A stretch of 46,003 bases of DNA from Candidatus Jidaibacter acanthamoeba. Its GTDB lineage: Bacteria; Pseudomonadota; Alphaproteobacteria; Rickettsiales; Midichloriaceae. A program made the position numbers and the translations under genes. Shown piece after piece: positions 19,108 through 26,812 of the stretch (positions are counted from its first letter, which is position 1; every line of letters starts with the position of its first letter). The stretch spans positions 1 to 46,003 of the forward strand of contig NZ_JSWE01000146.1 in the NCBI RefSeq assembly GCF_000815465.1. Direction: 5' to 3'. The notes below the pieces were generated by a model. That model ran no database searches. It had not been told where the DNA came from and saw nothing but the letters and a program-made list of their open reading frames with translations.

Positions 19108-19296
19108 TTGGTCGCTAGAAGTACCTATTTAAAACAAATTAAATTAAACGTTGTTATTAACAAAGTAGGGTATCAGAATTAATTTCTCGTATATCCTATT
19201 TTCTAAAGGAAAAAATATTTCATAATGAGAAATAAGGACATGCAGAATACCGCATTTTCATAATATAAATACAGTTTATATTGCCAAGCATTGAGT

Positions 19297-19327
19297 AGCA
19301 GGAGTTTTTCCTGCTCAGTGATTTTTT
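19297..19327 (+). terminator. Strong hairpin in the region after gmk
   Basis: AGCAGGA (19297-19303) pairs with TCCTGCT (19309-19315) around loop GTTTT. Six T follow at 19322-19327, after a 6-base gap. It may end read-through transcripts from gmk, nearly 200 bases upstream, or an unrecognised RNA in 19108-19296. The displaced T-run reduces confidence. Confidence 0.4.
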
Positions 19328-19581
19328 AAGTAAATTTGACCGGCATTAATTCTTTTCATTACCTCTGGCGACTTATCTGCTTTGACTTGCTCATTTATTT
19401 CGTCCATAATTTCACTTATTTTTTTAGTATGATTGCTACTAACTGCACCTACCGCAGTGGATAAAATCATTGATATCCTACTTTGAAGCATAGTTGAACT
19501 ATAAAAAATTAAACTGAGTTTACGTATAAATGACATAGTCATTGATAAAGCGTAGAGGGCATAAATGGCGGCGAGGCGCAT
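19315..19581 (-). CDS. Doubtful small ORF starting inside a dispersed repeat
   Basis: The 88-residue frame starts at 19581 inside the 133-base dispersed repeat and ends at the hairpin 19297-19315. The product has a weakly hydrophobic N-terminus (MRLAAIYALYALSMTMSFIR), a middle part with SRISMILSTAVGAVSSNHTK and a polar helical end (ISEIMDEINEQVKADKSPEV). The second copy of the repeat at 41.3 kb has ATA in place of this ATG but keeps LAAIYxxYxL in frame, so some coding history is possible. I recognise no family and see no convincing ribosome binding site. It may be a remnant of a mobile-element gene. Confidence 0.3.
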   Translation of the reverse strand: MRLAAIYALYALSMTMSFIRKLSLIFYSSTMLQSRISMILSTAVGAVSSNHTKKISEIMDEINEQVKADKSPEVMKRINAGQIYLKNH

Positions 19582-19693
19582 GCTTATTACTATTCTTATT
19601 ATCCGATTTTTCGGTTGTAGGCTATATAGTCATATGAAACTTAACTTATTATATTTTGATAAACGCACTAGATACTCAAATTAATTTACTATA
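19561..19693 (+). repeat. 133-base dispersed repeat, copy 1
   Basis: This segment matches the reverse complement of 41221-41353 over its whole 133 bases without gaps; I count 16 mismatches by eye. It starts ATAAATGGCGGCGAG and ends TTAATTTACTATA. A hairpin CCGATTTTTCGG (19603-19614) is CTGATTTTTCAG in the other copy, so both arms changed together. It lies between gmk and the pheS remnant. No transposase is recognisable next to it. Confidence 0.85.
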
Positions 19694-19789
19694 CCTACCC
19701 TTCTTGAGAATTCTAATTATTCATCACCTAATCTCTGAGCACTAGCAAGTGATCAAAGTAATATGTATTTAAAGTTTAGAAAACAGTAA

Positions 19790-19870
19790 TTAAAGTCCAT
19801 AGTGCTTTAGCCAACGGATACTTCCTTCAAAGAAGGTTCTTTCAGGAATATTGTATTTAAGCATGGCGAG
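19790..19870 (-). pseudogene. Broken duplicate of the 3' end of pheS
   Basis: On the - strand this 81-base stretch reads LAMLKYNIPERTFFEGSIRW then LKHYGL-stop. The true pheS C-terminus at 20867-20945 reads LAMLKYNIPDLRTFFEGDIR then WLKHYGF-stop. The copies differ by a net 3-base gap and a few substitutions, so frame and stop are kept. Upstream of LAM the similarity ends and an in-frame TAG occurs. The copy lies in the same orientation as pheS, on the far side of the LigD-type gene, as expected if that gene inserted at the pheS end or a duplication surrounded it. Confidence 0.85.
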
Positions 19871-19988
19871 CTATTCCTTTACTTTTGAGCATAATGTATT
19901 TTACATCTTACTTGCCAAAAATACTAATCTAAATATAATTTTATAAGAGTAACTTTTAATTTCTACTTTAACCCTTTAATGGTTAATT

Positions 19989-20879
19989 ATGAAGTTTAAA
20001 TCAATAAAAATAGAAAACAAGATCATTACTATCACACACCCTGATAAAATATTATTTCCTAAGGATAATATAACTAAATGGGACTTAGTTAAATATTATA
20101 TTAAAATCTCAGATTTTATTTTACCCTTTGTTAAAAATCATCCTATTACTATAAATTGTTTTAGAGAAGGCATTAATAACAATGGTTTTTATAGACAACA
20201 TGCCCCGAATAACCTTCCTGATTGGTTTCAAACCTATGAGCTCGAAAGAAGGAAATTAGGCAAAATGAATCATATTTTATGCCAAAATAAAGCAAGTTTA
20301 ATTTATTTAGTTAACCTAAATATGGTTTCTATACATAGATGGTTAAGCACAATTAATAACCCGGAATATCCGGAAATTTTAATTGTGGATATCGACCCAC
20401 CACAAAATATGTTTGACCTGGCTTGTAAAGCAGCAAAATTAATAAGAATACAATTAGAAAATTTACATTATAAGGCATACTTAATGGTTACCGGCTCAAG
20501 AGGATTGCATGTCATTAGTAAAGTAAATCAAAATGATAGCTTTGAACATGTCCGTAATATGTTATATAAGATCACTTCTCAAATTGCTTATAACTACCCC
20601 CAATATTTTTCAATAGAGGTTAGAAAAAAAAATCGTGAAAATTTAGTCTATTTAGATATCACTCGTAATGCTTACGGTCAAACTGCAATAGCTCCATTTT
20701 CAGTACGCGCCAAAGAAGGCGCTCCTATAGCCACCCCTATTAGTTGGGAAGAAGTAGATAAAAAAGGACTTACTCCAAATAAATATAATATAAGTAATAT
20801 AATATCTTTAATAACATTAAAAATTATTCTTGGCATGATTGCCTGGAGTATAAAAGCTAAAACTACTCAAAATCCGTAG
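19989..20879 (+). CDS. Stand-alone LigD-type polymerase/primase domain protein
   Basis: The 296-residue protein matches the polymerase domain of bacterial DNA ligase D (archaeo-eukaryotic primase family). Its features in order are THPDKILFPKDNITKWDLVK plus YY near the start, GFYRQHAPNNLPDW, YLVNLNMVSIHRW, and the metal-binding pair VDIDPP (Asp134, Asp136). GSRGLHV with His174, YLDITRNAYGQTAIAPFSVR with Asp223, and GAPIATPISWEEV follow. Family members add nucleotides, often ribonucleotides, in end joining with Ku. No ligase or nuclease domain is attached and no Ku gene is in the window. Its last 13 bases overlap the convergent pheS end, and a broken pheS 3' copy lies upstream at 19790-19870, a sign of acquisition. 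No clear ribosome binding site is visible. Confidence 0.87.
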   Translation: MKFKSIKIENKIITITHPDKILFPKDNITKWDLVKYYIKISDFILPFVKNHPITINCFREGINNNGFYRQHAPNNLPDWFQTYELERRKLGKMNHILCQNKASLIYLVNLNMVSIHRWLSTINNPEYPEILIVDIDPPQNMFDLACKAAKLIRIQLENLHYKAYLMVTGSRGLHVISKVNQNDSFEHVRNMLYKITSQIAYNYPQYFSIEVRKKNRENLVYLDITRNAYGQTAIAPFSVRAKEGAPIATPISWEEVDKKGLTPNKYNISNIISLITLKIILGMIAWSIKAKTTQNP

Positions 20880-21892
20880 TGCTTGAGCCAACGGATATCA
20901 CCTTCAAAGAAGGTTCTTAAATCAGGAATATTGTATTTAAGCATAGCAAGTCTCTCAACTCCCGCACCGAAGGCAAAACCTTGGTATTCACTAGGATCTA
21001 AGCCGACATTTTCTAAAACTTTCGGGTTTACCATTCCGCAACCTAAAATTTCTAACCAATCATTACCCATACCGATTTTGATTTCCTGTTTGCTGCTTCT
21101 GTCGCATTTAACATCCACTTCAGCGGAAGGTTCGGTAAAGGGAAAATGGTTAGGTCTTAGCCTTACGGGAGCATTTTCGACTTCAAAAAAAAGTTTTAAA
21201 AACATTTCTAGGTAACTTTTTAAGTGTACCATATTTATGTTTTTATCAACATATAATGCTTCGATTTGGTGAAACATAGGGGTATGGGTTGCATCATAGT
21301 CTGAACGATAAACTTTACCAATAGAAATAATCTTTATCGGAGGTTTATGTTTTGTCATATGTCTGATTTGTACCGGTGAAGTATGTGTACGAAGTAATAA
21401 CTTATCTTCTTTTAAATAAAATGTATCATGCATCTGCCTGGCAGGATGATGCTCAGGAATATTAAGAGCCGTGAAGTTATTCCAATCATTTTCTATATCA
21501 GGCCCTTCCGCATAGTCAAAACCCAGTTTGGAAAATATAGATTTCAGCTCGGTAATTACTTTAGTTATTGGGTGCTCTTTACCCACTGAATAATTTCTAG
21601 GGGACAAAGTTATATCTATTTTTTCAGCAAGTAATTTTGCTTCCAGAAATTCTGCTTCAAGCTTAACCTTGATATGCTCAAGCTCTTCTATGATATAGTT
21701 TTTCAGAGTATTTATCCTCTCCCCGTAAGCCTTACGCTCTTCCGGGTTAACTTTGGAAATTAAGCTGAGCGCTTCAGTTATATGCCCTTTTTTCCCTAAG
21801 AATTCTATTCTTATCTGCTCAAGCTGAGCAAGGTCGGGAGCAGAAGCAACTTTATCAATAAAGTATTGCTTAATTTCCTCAGTACTTTTCAT
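20867..21892 (-). CDS. pheS: Phenylalanyl-tRNA synthetase alpha subunit
   Basis: The 341-residue class II synthetase subunit charges tRNA-Phe as part of an alpha2-beta2 enzyme with PheT. A coiled-coil N-terminal arm (about 1-85) is followed by SVGKEHPITKVITELKSIFS, GPDIENDWNNFTALNIPEHH, PARQMHDTFYL (motif 1 region), LLRTHTSPVQIRHM, motif 2 around KVYRSDYDATHTPMFHQIE, and motif 3 FGAGVERLAMLKY. It follows rplT by 2 bases. In many bacteria pheT comes next, but here the LigD-type gene faces it and overlaps its end, so pheT must be elsewhere. The terminal 80 bases are duplicated at 19790-19870. Confidence 0.96.
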   Translation of the reverse strand: MKSTEEIKQYFIDKVASAPDLAQLEQIRIEFLGKKGHITEALSLISKVNPEERKAYGERINTLKNYIIEELEHIKVKLEAEFLEAKLLAEKIDITLSPRNYSVGKEHPITKVITELKSIFSKLGFDYAEGPDIENDWNNFTALNIPEHHPARQMHDTFYLKEDKLLLRTHTSPVQIRHMTKHKPPIKIISIGKVYRSDYDATHTPMFHQIEALYVDKNINMVHLKSYLEMFLKLFFEVENAPVRLRPNHFPFTEPSAEVDVKCDRSSKQEIKIGMGNDWLEILGCGMVNPKVLENVGLDPSEYQGFAFGAGVERLAMLKYNIPDLRTFFEGDIRWLKHYGF

Positions 21893-21894
21893 AG

Positions 21895-22260
21895 CTATGC
21901 AGCTTTTTTGATTGCTTCTAATGAAAGTGCAACTACTTTTTCAAATGCCGGCTGATCATGGATTGCAATCTCAGAAAGCATCTTTCTGTTTAAATCAACT
22001 CCGCTAAGCTTCAAGCCCTTGATGAATTGAGAGTAAATCATACCATGCTCTCTAACCGCAGCATTAATCCTTTGAATCCAAAGCGCTCTAAAATCACGTT
22101 TTTTATTTCTACGGTCACGGTAAGCATATTGCAAACCTTTCTCAACTTTCTCAACTGCTACTCTAAAACAGTTTTTTGAACGACCCTTATATCCTTTAGC
22201 AAGCTTTAATATTTTTTTATGTCTTGCTTTTGCGGTAACTCCGCGTTTAACTCTAGCCAT
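21895..22260 (-). CDS. rplT: 50S ribosomal protein L20
   Basis: The 121-residue basic protein starts [20 protein letters not shown] and continues with [40 protein letters not shown] and [17 protein letters not shown], the full L20 pattern. L20 binds 23S rRNA early in assembly and in some bacteria represses its own operon. AGGAGA precedes the ATG. It lies between rpmI (23 bases upstream) and pheS (2 bases downstream), the usual rpmI-rplT-pheS order. Confidence 0.97.
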   Translation of the reverse strand: MARVKRGVTAKARHKKILKLAKGYKGRSKNCFRVAVEKVEKGLQYAYRDRRNKKRDFRALWIQRINAAVREHGMIYSQFIKGLKLSGVDLNRKMLSEIAIHDQPAFEKVVALSLEAIKKAA

Positions 22261-22283
22261 TATTTATTTCTCCTGTTAACTAA

Positions 22284-22484
22284 TTAATCACCATACGGCA
22301 TATATGCAATTGCTCTTCTTGCTTCAACGGCATTAAGAATTGTAGTACCTCTTTGGTTACGCAATTGTCTTTTGCTTCGCTTACGCATGTTGTGTTGTTT
22401 ATTAGCTTGGCTAGATTTTACTTTACCGGTGCCGGTGAGCTTGAATCTCTTCTTAGCACTGCTTTTAGTTTTCATCTTTGGCAT
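22284..22484 (-). CDS. rpmI: 50S ribosomal protein L35
   Basis: The 66-residue basic protein has the L35 pattern [20 protein letters not shown] plus [20 protein letters not shown] then R and a C-terminal ending [15 protein letters not shown] lies 4 bases before the ATG. infC, which often precedes rpmI, is absent: a lipoprotein gene lies upstream. A hairpin occurs in the leader at 22517-22541. Confidence 0.97.
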   Translation of the reverse strand: MPKMKTKSSAKKRFKLTGTGKVKSSQANKQHNMRKRSKRQLRNQRGTTILNAVEARRAIAYMPYGD

Positions 22485-22516
22485 TTTGTCTCCTTTATAA
22501 GTTTTTTAGTTTCGCT

Positions 22517-22541
22517 TATAGGCATGCCTTTAAGGCCTATA
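22517..22541 (-). promoter_or_regulatory. Leader hairpin upstream of rpmI
   Basis: TATAGGC (22517-22523) pairs with GCCTATA (22535-22541) around an 11-base loop, 33 bases before the rpmI start. It might be an L20-type autoregulatory leader or a remnant terminator of the upstream gene, but no T-run follows on the - strand. Confidence 0.3.
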
Positions 22542-22599
22542 TAACATAAACGGGCTCTGAGTCTATACTTAAAATATAAAATTGCAAGTTCTAATTCGC

Positions 22600-23208
22600 C
22601 TATTCGGCACCTATAAAGTAGGTTGCAATGTTATACTCCAACTGCTGCTCGGCATTATCAAGCAACTCCTGCAGCATCTTGGTAATGATCAGATCTTTAT
22701 CTTCCGAAGAAATAACCCCTTCTACATTCCTTGTGCTGAAAGCTTCTATCTCAATTTCCGAAACCTTATTGCGTGCAGCTGCATCTGAATACAATTTCAT
22801 AGATATAAGATAGCGTGCATCATACTTATTATGCTCTCCTCTTCTTAAAGATTCCATAATTTGCCCGGTTTCATTTTTGAGCTTTTCTTCTTTAAAGCTT
22901 GCTTCCTTGATAACAACTTCAATCTTTCCTACGCTTCCTTTAGCTCTTAAGCGCTTTTCCGCCCAATTAATAATTGCCTGTTTCGGATTAATCGGAGGTT
23001 TGTAATTACCTAAAATTGAATTTGAATTATCTGTTCTATCTATAATTACTATATCCTTAACATCTAAAACTATAAAACCCGGTTTATATGCCGTTTCTTG
23101 GTTGATTATCGGAGTTTGAATATTAGTCTCTTGAATGGTATTACAACCGGCAAGTAGTAATGCCATTGCCGGAAAGATCACTTTTTTAATCATAGTCTTC
23201 TTCATCAT
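22600..23208 (-). CDS. Hypothetical lipoprotein
   Basis: I place the start at the ATG at 23208, because GGAGG lies 6 bases upstream; the longer frame to 23262 would run deep into the symporter gene. The product is about 202 residues: MMKKTMIKKVIFPAMALLLA then GC, with a lipobox LLAGC, so it is probably lipid-anchored. The mature part begins NTIQETNIQTPIINQETAYK. It includes a regular beta/alpha part with INWAEKRLRAKGSVGKIEVV, IKEASF and a C-terminal helix KMLQELLDNAEQQLEYNI. I know no function. Its first 23 bases overlap the end of the symporter gene, so translational coupling is likely. Confidence 0.75.
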   Translation of the reverse strand: MMKKTMIKKVIFPAMALLLAGCNTIQETNIQTPIINQETAYKPGFIVLDVKDIVIIDRTDNSNSILGNYKPPINPKQAIINWAEKRLRAKGSVGKIEVVIKEASFKEEKLKNETGQIMESLRRGEHNKYDARYLISMKLYSDAAARNKVSEIEIEAFSTRNVEGVISSEDKDLIITKMLQELLDNAEQQLEYNIATYFIGAE

Positions 23209-24418
23209 CTTTTTCCTCCGAATAATATATTTTTTTGTTAAACGTTCCTTCAGATTTATCAATAAGTACTGTAATTGTACAGTCCCCTGTTATATTAACC
23301 GTTGTTCTTAACATTTCAAGGAATCTGTCAACTCCGAGAATAATCGACATTCCTTCAAGCGGAAGCCCGACCGAAGTCAGCACCATACCCATCATTACCA
23401 TCGCACCGCCCGGGAAACCCGCTGCACCTATAGAACCTAGCGTACAAGTTAAAATTATCATTAAGTATTGAGTCATACCTAACTCCATACCGACAACTTG
23501 CGCAAAAAATACACTGCAAATTCCTAAATAAATAGCGGTTGCATCCATATTAATCGATGCCCCGAGCGGAAGTAAAAAAGAAGCTGATTGCTTAGAAACC
23601 CCGACTTTATTTTGCAACTCCTTAATTGCAGTCGCAAGTGTTGCCTTACTGCTTACGGTTGCAAAAGCAAGCATTTGAGTATTAATCATCTTTTTATAGA
23701 AAGGTAAGGGGTTTAACCCGGCGAATACAAAGAGCATAACCCCAAATAATATATATTGTACACTAAGCGCGCCCATTACGACCAATACGAACTTTCCTAA
23801 TGAAAACATAACATCTAAGCCATACACTCCCACCACCCAAGACATAATTGCAAAGACACCATACGGAGTAAGCTTTATAACAAGCTCAATCATTTTAAAT
23901 ACTAAGTGTGAAGCGGATACTACCAAGTTTTTAACTTCTCTCCCTTTATCCCCGATTAAGATAAGTGCAAACCCCGTAAAAAATGCGAATACCACGACCT
24001 GCATCGTGTTAGAGGCTGCCATTGCTTGAATCGGATTAGTCGGAACTATATCCATCAAAATTTCTAACGCACTCTTTTGAACATGCGTAACGCTTTCAGT
24101 ACCAAGCTGAATATTCAGGCCTACGCCTGGTTTAAATATTATTGCAAAACCAAGCCCTATCATTACGGCAAATATAGTAGTAAAACAATATGCAAAAAAT
24201 GCTTTTGAGCCTACCCTGCCAAAGGTACTCGCATCATTCATATTAGTGACCCCGTTTAGTATTGAGAAAAAGATGAGCGGTATTACTACCATCTTAATCA
24301 TATTAATAAATAGAGTACCTATCGGCTTTAAAATCAAAGCTTGTTCTTTAAGAATATACCCGGATATAATACCCAGCACCATTCCGGCCATCACTTTTTG
24401 CCACAGCTTTATTTTCAT
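23186..24418 (-). CDS. Dicarboxylate/amino acid:cation symporter (DAACS/GltP type)
   Basis: The 410-residue membrane protein has about eight hydrophobic helices. Family marks are FINMIKMVVIPLIFFSILNG, the serine-containing hairpin FATVSSKATLATAI (usually SSSSAATLP-like), PLGASINMDATAIYLGICSV plus FFAQ (the NMDxTA substrate/Na site), and GSIGAAGFPGGAMVMMGMVL. Members import glutamate, aspartate or C4-dicarboxylates with Na+ or H+. This fits an intracellular bacterium drawing on host metabolites; the exact substrate is not decidable. The C-terminal tail is unusually acidic (EEKDDEEDYD). The downstream lipoprotein gene overlaps its end. Confidence 0.92.
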   Translation of the reverse strand: MKIKLWQKVMAGMVLGIISGYILKEQALILKPIGTLFINMIKMVVIPLIFFSILNGVTNMNDASTFGRVGSKAFFAYCFTTIFAVMIGLGFAIIFKPGVGLNIQLGTESVTHVQKSALEILMDIVPTNPIQAMAASNTMQVVVFAFFTGFALILIGDKGREVKNLVVSASHLVFKMIELVIKLTPYGVFAIMSWVVGVYGLDVMFSLGKFVLVVMGALSVQYILFGVMLFVFAGLNPLPFYKKMINTQMLAFATVSSKATLATAIKELQNKVGVSKQSASFLLPLGASINMDATAIYLGICSVFFAQVVGMELGMTQYLMIILTCTLGSIGAAGFPGGAMVMMGMVLTSVGLPLEGMSIILGVDRFLEMLRTTVNITGDCTITVLIDKSEGTFNKKIYYSEEKDDEEDYD

Positions 24419-24552
24419 GTTCCCTCTTTAAAAAATCAGCTTTTAATTCATAAACATTTGCCAAAATGCAAATACAAATTCTATTAACTTTATATGCAAA
24501 TGACAAGATTATTTTCATAATACAAGTCCAGCTCTCTTTTATATCACAAAAA

Positions 24553-25299
24553 CTAACGATCTTTTCTAAATAAAAAGCCCGCTATCAGCCCTGCCGACAA
24601 AGCAATTAAAATTGCATAAACAGCATATTTTAACGGCTCCCTTTTCGATATTTCGTCGATTGCCGCATATAATCCTTGCTTTCCAACCTCAAAGCTTAAA
24701 TGGATATTGTTTACTTCTTTACCCTTTGTAAAAGCATAAATACTTACATCATATTTGCCGCTATAAGCATAATTCGGGATATAAAACTTTGCTCTGAAGA
24801 TATTCTCCCCTATGCGCTCAATGCTTTCAACTTTAGTAGGATATAATTTCAAAGCTTGTCTATAAAGCTTAAATTCTTCTTTAAATCGGTCAAATTGCAG
24901 TTGAGGATATCTTTCCTGGACTTGATAATTTTCAAATTGGTAGTCCAGGGCAAGATCCCTTAATGTATCCAAGTCTGCAATGCTATAGAGGTCTTTAGTT
25001 GAGGCCAGGAAGAAATATGAGTGCTCGGAAGGTATGGTAAAACTTTTAGCATTTATCCATAAGCCATTTATTTTTTCTTTTTTCCAAACCCTATATGCCC
25101 TAACTGGCCCGTCTACGGAAATTATAATTTCTTCAACCCCAGTGCTGATTCCGGAAATAGTTATATACTGCCCTTTAAAATCATAATTTAAGATAATATT
25201 TTTTGTAGAAAGATCAGCGATAAGGTAGCCGGCATTAGCTTTAACGCCTATGTTCAAGCTCAAAATAATTATACCTAAACTGAATAATAATCGTCTCAT
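24553..25299 (-). CDS. TIGR02186-like exported membrane protein
   Basis: The 248-residue protein has a signal peptide (about 2-23), a beta-rich exported part with LIADLSTKNIILNYDFKGQY and ITISG, GPVRAYRVWKKEKINGLWIN and FTIPSEHSYFFLAST, and one C-terminal transmembrane helix (about 225-243: YAVYAILIALSAGLIAGFLF) followed by RKDR. This is what I recall as the TIGR02186 family of alphaproteobacteria, usually encoded next to a TauE/SafE permease. The family function is not established. The start codon overlaps the permease stop by 4 bases (ATGA), implying tight coupling. Confidence 0.8.
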   Translation of the reverse strand: MRRLLFSLGIIILSLNIGVKANAGYLIADLSTKNIILNYDFKGQYITISGISTGVEEIIISVDGPVRAYRVWKKEKINGLWINAKSFTIPSEHSYFFLASTKDLYSIADLDTLRDLALDYQFENYQVQERYPQLQFDRFKEEFKLYRQALKLYPTKVESIERIGENIFRAKFYIPNYAYSGKYDVSIYAFTKGKEVNNIHLSFEVGKQGLYAAIDEISKREPLKYAVYAILIALSAGLIAGFLFRKDR

Positions 25300-26228
25300 T
25301 TAATTAGATGCTCAACTGTATATAAGGACTGAGGAGTTACAACCAGCCCGCAAGCTACTTTTACACAAAGTATAAAGATAATTAAAGCAAATAGTAATCT
25401 ATAATTATCAGGATTACATTTAGACCCCAGCCTTGCTCCAATTTGTACTCCGAAAGCCGTACCGATAATCAGGATAGTTGAAAGAACAATATCTAAATTA
25501 TGTGAAGTTACGGAATGCAAAATAGTGGCGAGTATAGTAGTAAATATAATTTGAAAATGGGTAGTACCGGCAGTAAAAGCCTCGGAAACTCTAAGCAGAT
25601 AAATCATTGCAGGAAGCATAATTAAACTTCCTCCAATCCCCATAATTGCGACCAAGAATCCGCCTATAAGCCCGACCAATACAGGCGAAAGTATACTCAT
25701 TTCCTGCCTGGTACTGATAAAGTTGATTTTGAGCGGTAAAGATAAATTTTTGAACAATTTTTTAGGTTGGTGCTTTGGCCGCTCTAATTTTTTAAATTTA
25801 TAATATAATAATGTGATAGCATCTTTCGAAGTTGTAAAACCTACTATACCGAGCAACACCAGAAAGCTTAAGGATATAAAAATATCAATCATTCCAAGCT
25901 CGGTTAGAATATCAAAAACTATGACTCCTAAAGTCGCTCCAGCTAAACCGCCGATAAGCATTAATACTCCTAATTTATAATCCACCCTTTTTCTGCGTGC
26001 ATAAGCTAAAAACCCGGAGAAGGAAGCCGCTGTCATCTGATTAGTTGAAGTTGCAACCGCAACCTGTGAAGGAACCCCGATTGCAACCAAAATAGGCACT
26101 AAGATTAATCCGCCTCCTATGCCAAAAATCCCGGCAAGTATCCCCACACCTATACCTATTGAGATAATAAGGAAGATATTTAAGTTCACCTCAGCAATCG
26201 GAAGGTATATATTAATAATATCGTACAA
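25296..26228 (-). CDS. TauE/SafE-family permease
   Basis: The 310-residue membrane protein has about eight helices in two repeats. GIGGGLILVPILVAIGVPSQ plus VAVATSTNQM is in the first half and MGIGGSLIMLPAMIYLLRVS with AFTAGTTHFQI in the second. This internal repeat of GxGGxxxxxP and (A/S)xGTxxxxx is the TauE/SafE hallmark (sulfite/sulfoacetate-type anion export, in most members unproven). A cytoplasmic basic loop (about 141-165, YKFKKLERPKHQPKKLFK) separates the halves. It forms a coupled pair with the TIGR02186-like gene. grxD ends 16 bases before its start. Confidence 0.9.
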   Translation of the reverse strand: MYDIINIYLPIAEVNLNIFLIISIGIGVGILAGIFGIGGGLILVPILVAIGVPSQVAVATSTNQMTAASFSGFLAYARRKRVDYKLGVLMLIGGLAGATLGVIVFDILTELGMIDIFISLSFLVLLGIVGFTTSKDAITLLYYKFKKLERPKHQPKKLFKNLSLPLKINFISTRQEMSILSPVLVGLIGGFLVAIMGIGGSLIMLPAMIYLLRVSEAFTAGTTHFQIIFTTILATILHSVTSHNLDIVLSTILIIGTAFGVQIGARLGSKCNPDNYRLLFALIIFILCVKVACGLVVTPQSLYTVEHLIK

Positions 26229-26244
26229 AACTTATTCTCACTTT

Positions 26245-26571
26245 TTATTTAAGCCCTTTTTCTTGAAGCAAGTTTTGCAACTGACCGGAAAGGTACATCT
26301 CTCTTACAATATCACACCCGCCGATAAATTCCTGCTTAATATATAATTGAGGAATAGTCGGCCAGTTAGAGAACTCTTTAATACCCTGTCTTAACTCCTC
26401 ACTTTCAAGAATGTTAATATCCTTAAAAGGTAATTCCAAGCGGTTAAGAATTTGAACTACTACCCCGGAAAAACCGCATTGCGGCATATTTGCAGTTCCT
26501 TTTAGAAACAAAACTATATCATTGTTTTCTATTTCATTCTTTATTTGAGAAAGTACTTCATCCATATTCAT
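26245..26571 (-). CDS. grxD: Monothiol glutaredoxin (Grx4/GrxD type)
   Basis: The 108-residue protein has the monothiol active site CGFS in LKGTANMPQCGFSGVVVQIL (about 24-43), plus NILESEELRQGIKEFSNWPT and IPQLYIKQEFIGGCDIVREM, the glutathione-binding WPT(I/V)PQLY and GGCDI motifs. Such proteins bind 2Fe-2S clusters as dimers with glutathione and pass them on, often in partnership with BolA. The bolA-like gene ends immediately upstream (26572), supporting exactly that partnership. Length and motif order are canonical. Confidence 0.95.
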   Translation of the reverse strand: MNMDEVLSQIKNEIENNDIVLFLKGTANMPQCGFSGVVVQILNRLELPFKDINILESEELRQGIKEFSNWPTIPQLYIKQEFIGGCDIVREMYLSGQLQNLLQEKGLK

Positions 26572-26808
26572 TTACTCCTTAGCCTTTGTTTTTAATGAAA
26601 TCGCATGCAATTCTCCACTTTTTAAATGAGAATTTAAGGCATCGTATACCAGCCTATGTTGAGCAATCATACCTATTCCTTTAAATTTGGAAGAAATAAT
26701 TTTTACTTCATAGTGATTGTTATCACCAACCGTATCTATTATTTCAACTTCCGCATCTGGGAATGCCTGTAAAATCATTTCTTTTAAAATATCGGGTTTT
26801 AATGGCAT
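26572..26808 (-). CDS. BolA-family protein (IbaG/BolA-like)
   Basis: The 78-residue protein has the BolA fold: ILKEMILQAFPDAEVEIIDT, NHYEVKIISSKFKGIGMIAQ and HRLVYDALNSHLKSGELHAI with SLKTKAKE. The ending (F)xGxxxxxxHRxVYxAL is the family signature. BolA proteins bind monothiol glutaredoxins and act in Fe-S trafficking. It is wedged between efp (4 bases upstream) and grxD (0 bases downstream), so the three are surely co-transcribed. AAGGAT precedes its ATG, overlapping the end of efp. Confidence 0.93.
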   Translation of the reverse strand: MPLKPDILKEMILQAFPDAEVEIIDTVGDNNHYEVKIISSKFKGIGMIAQHRLVYDALNSHLKSGELHAISLKTKAKE

Positions 26809-26812
26809 AATT

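Noticed and set aside
19328-19340. Possible matching left end of the repeat element near copy 1 (AGTAAATTTGA)
   Set aside because: Only about eight bases match the 19-base terminal repeat, which is expected by chance in A/T-rich DNA.
23209-23262. Longer N-terminus for the lipoprotein gene at 22600
   Set aside because: It would overlap the symporter by 77 bases and place a basic leader before the lipoprotein signal; the start at 23208 has GGAGG correctly placed.
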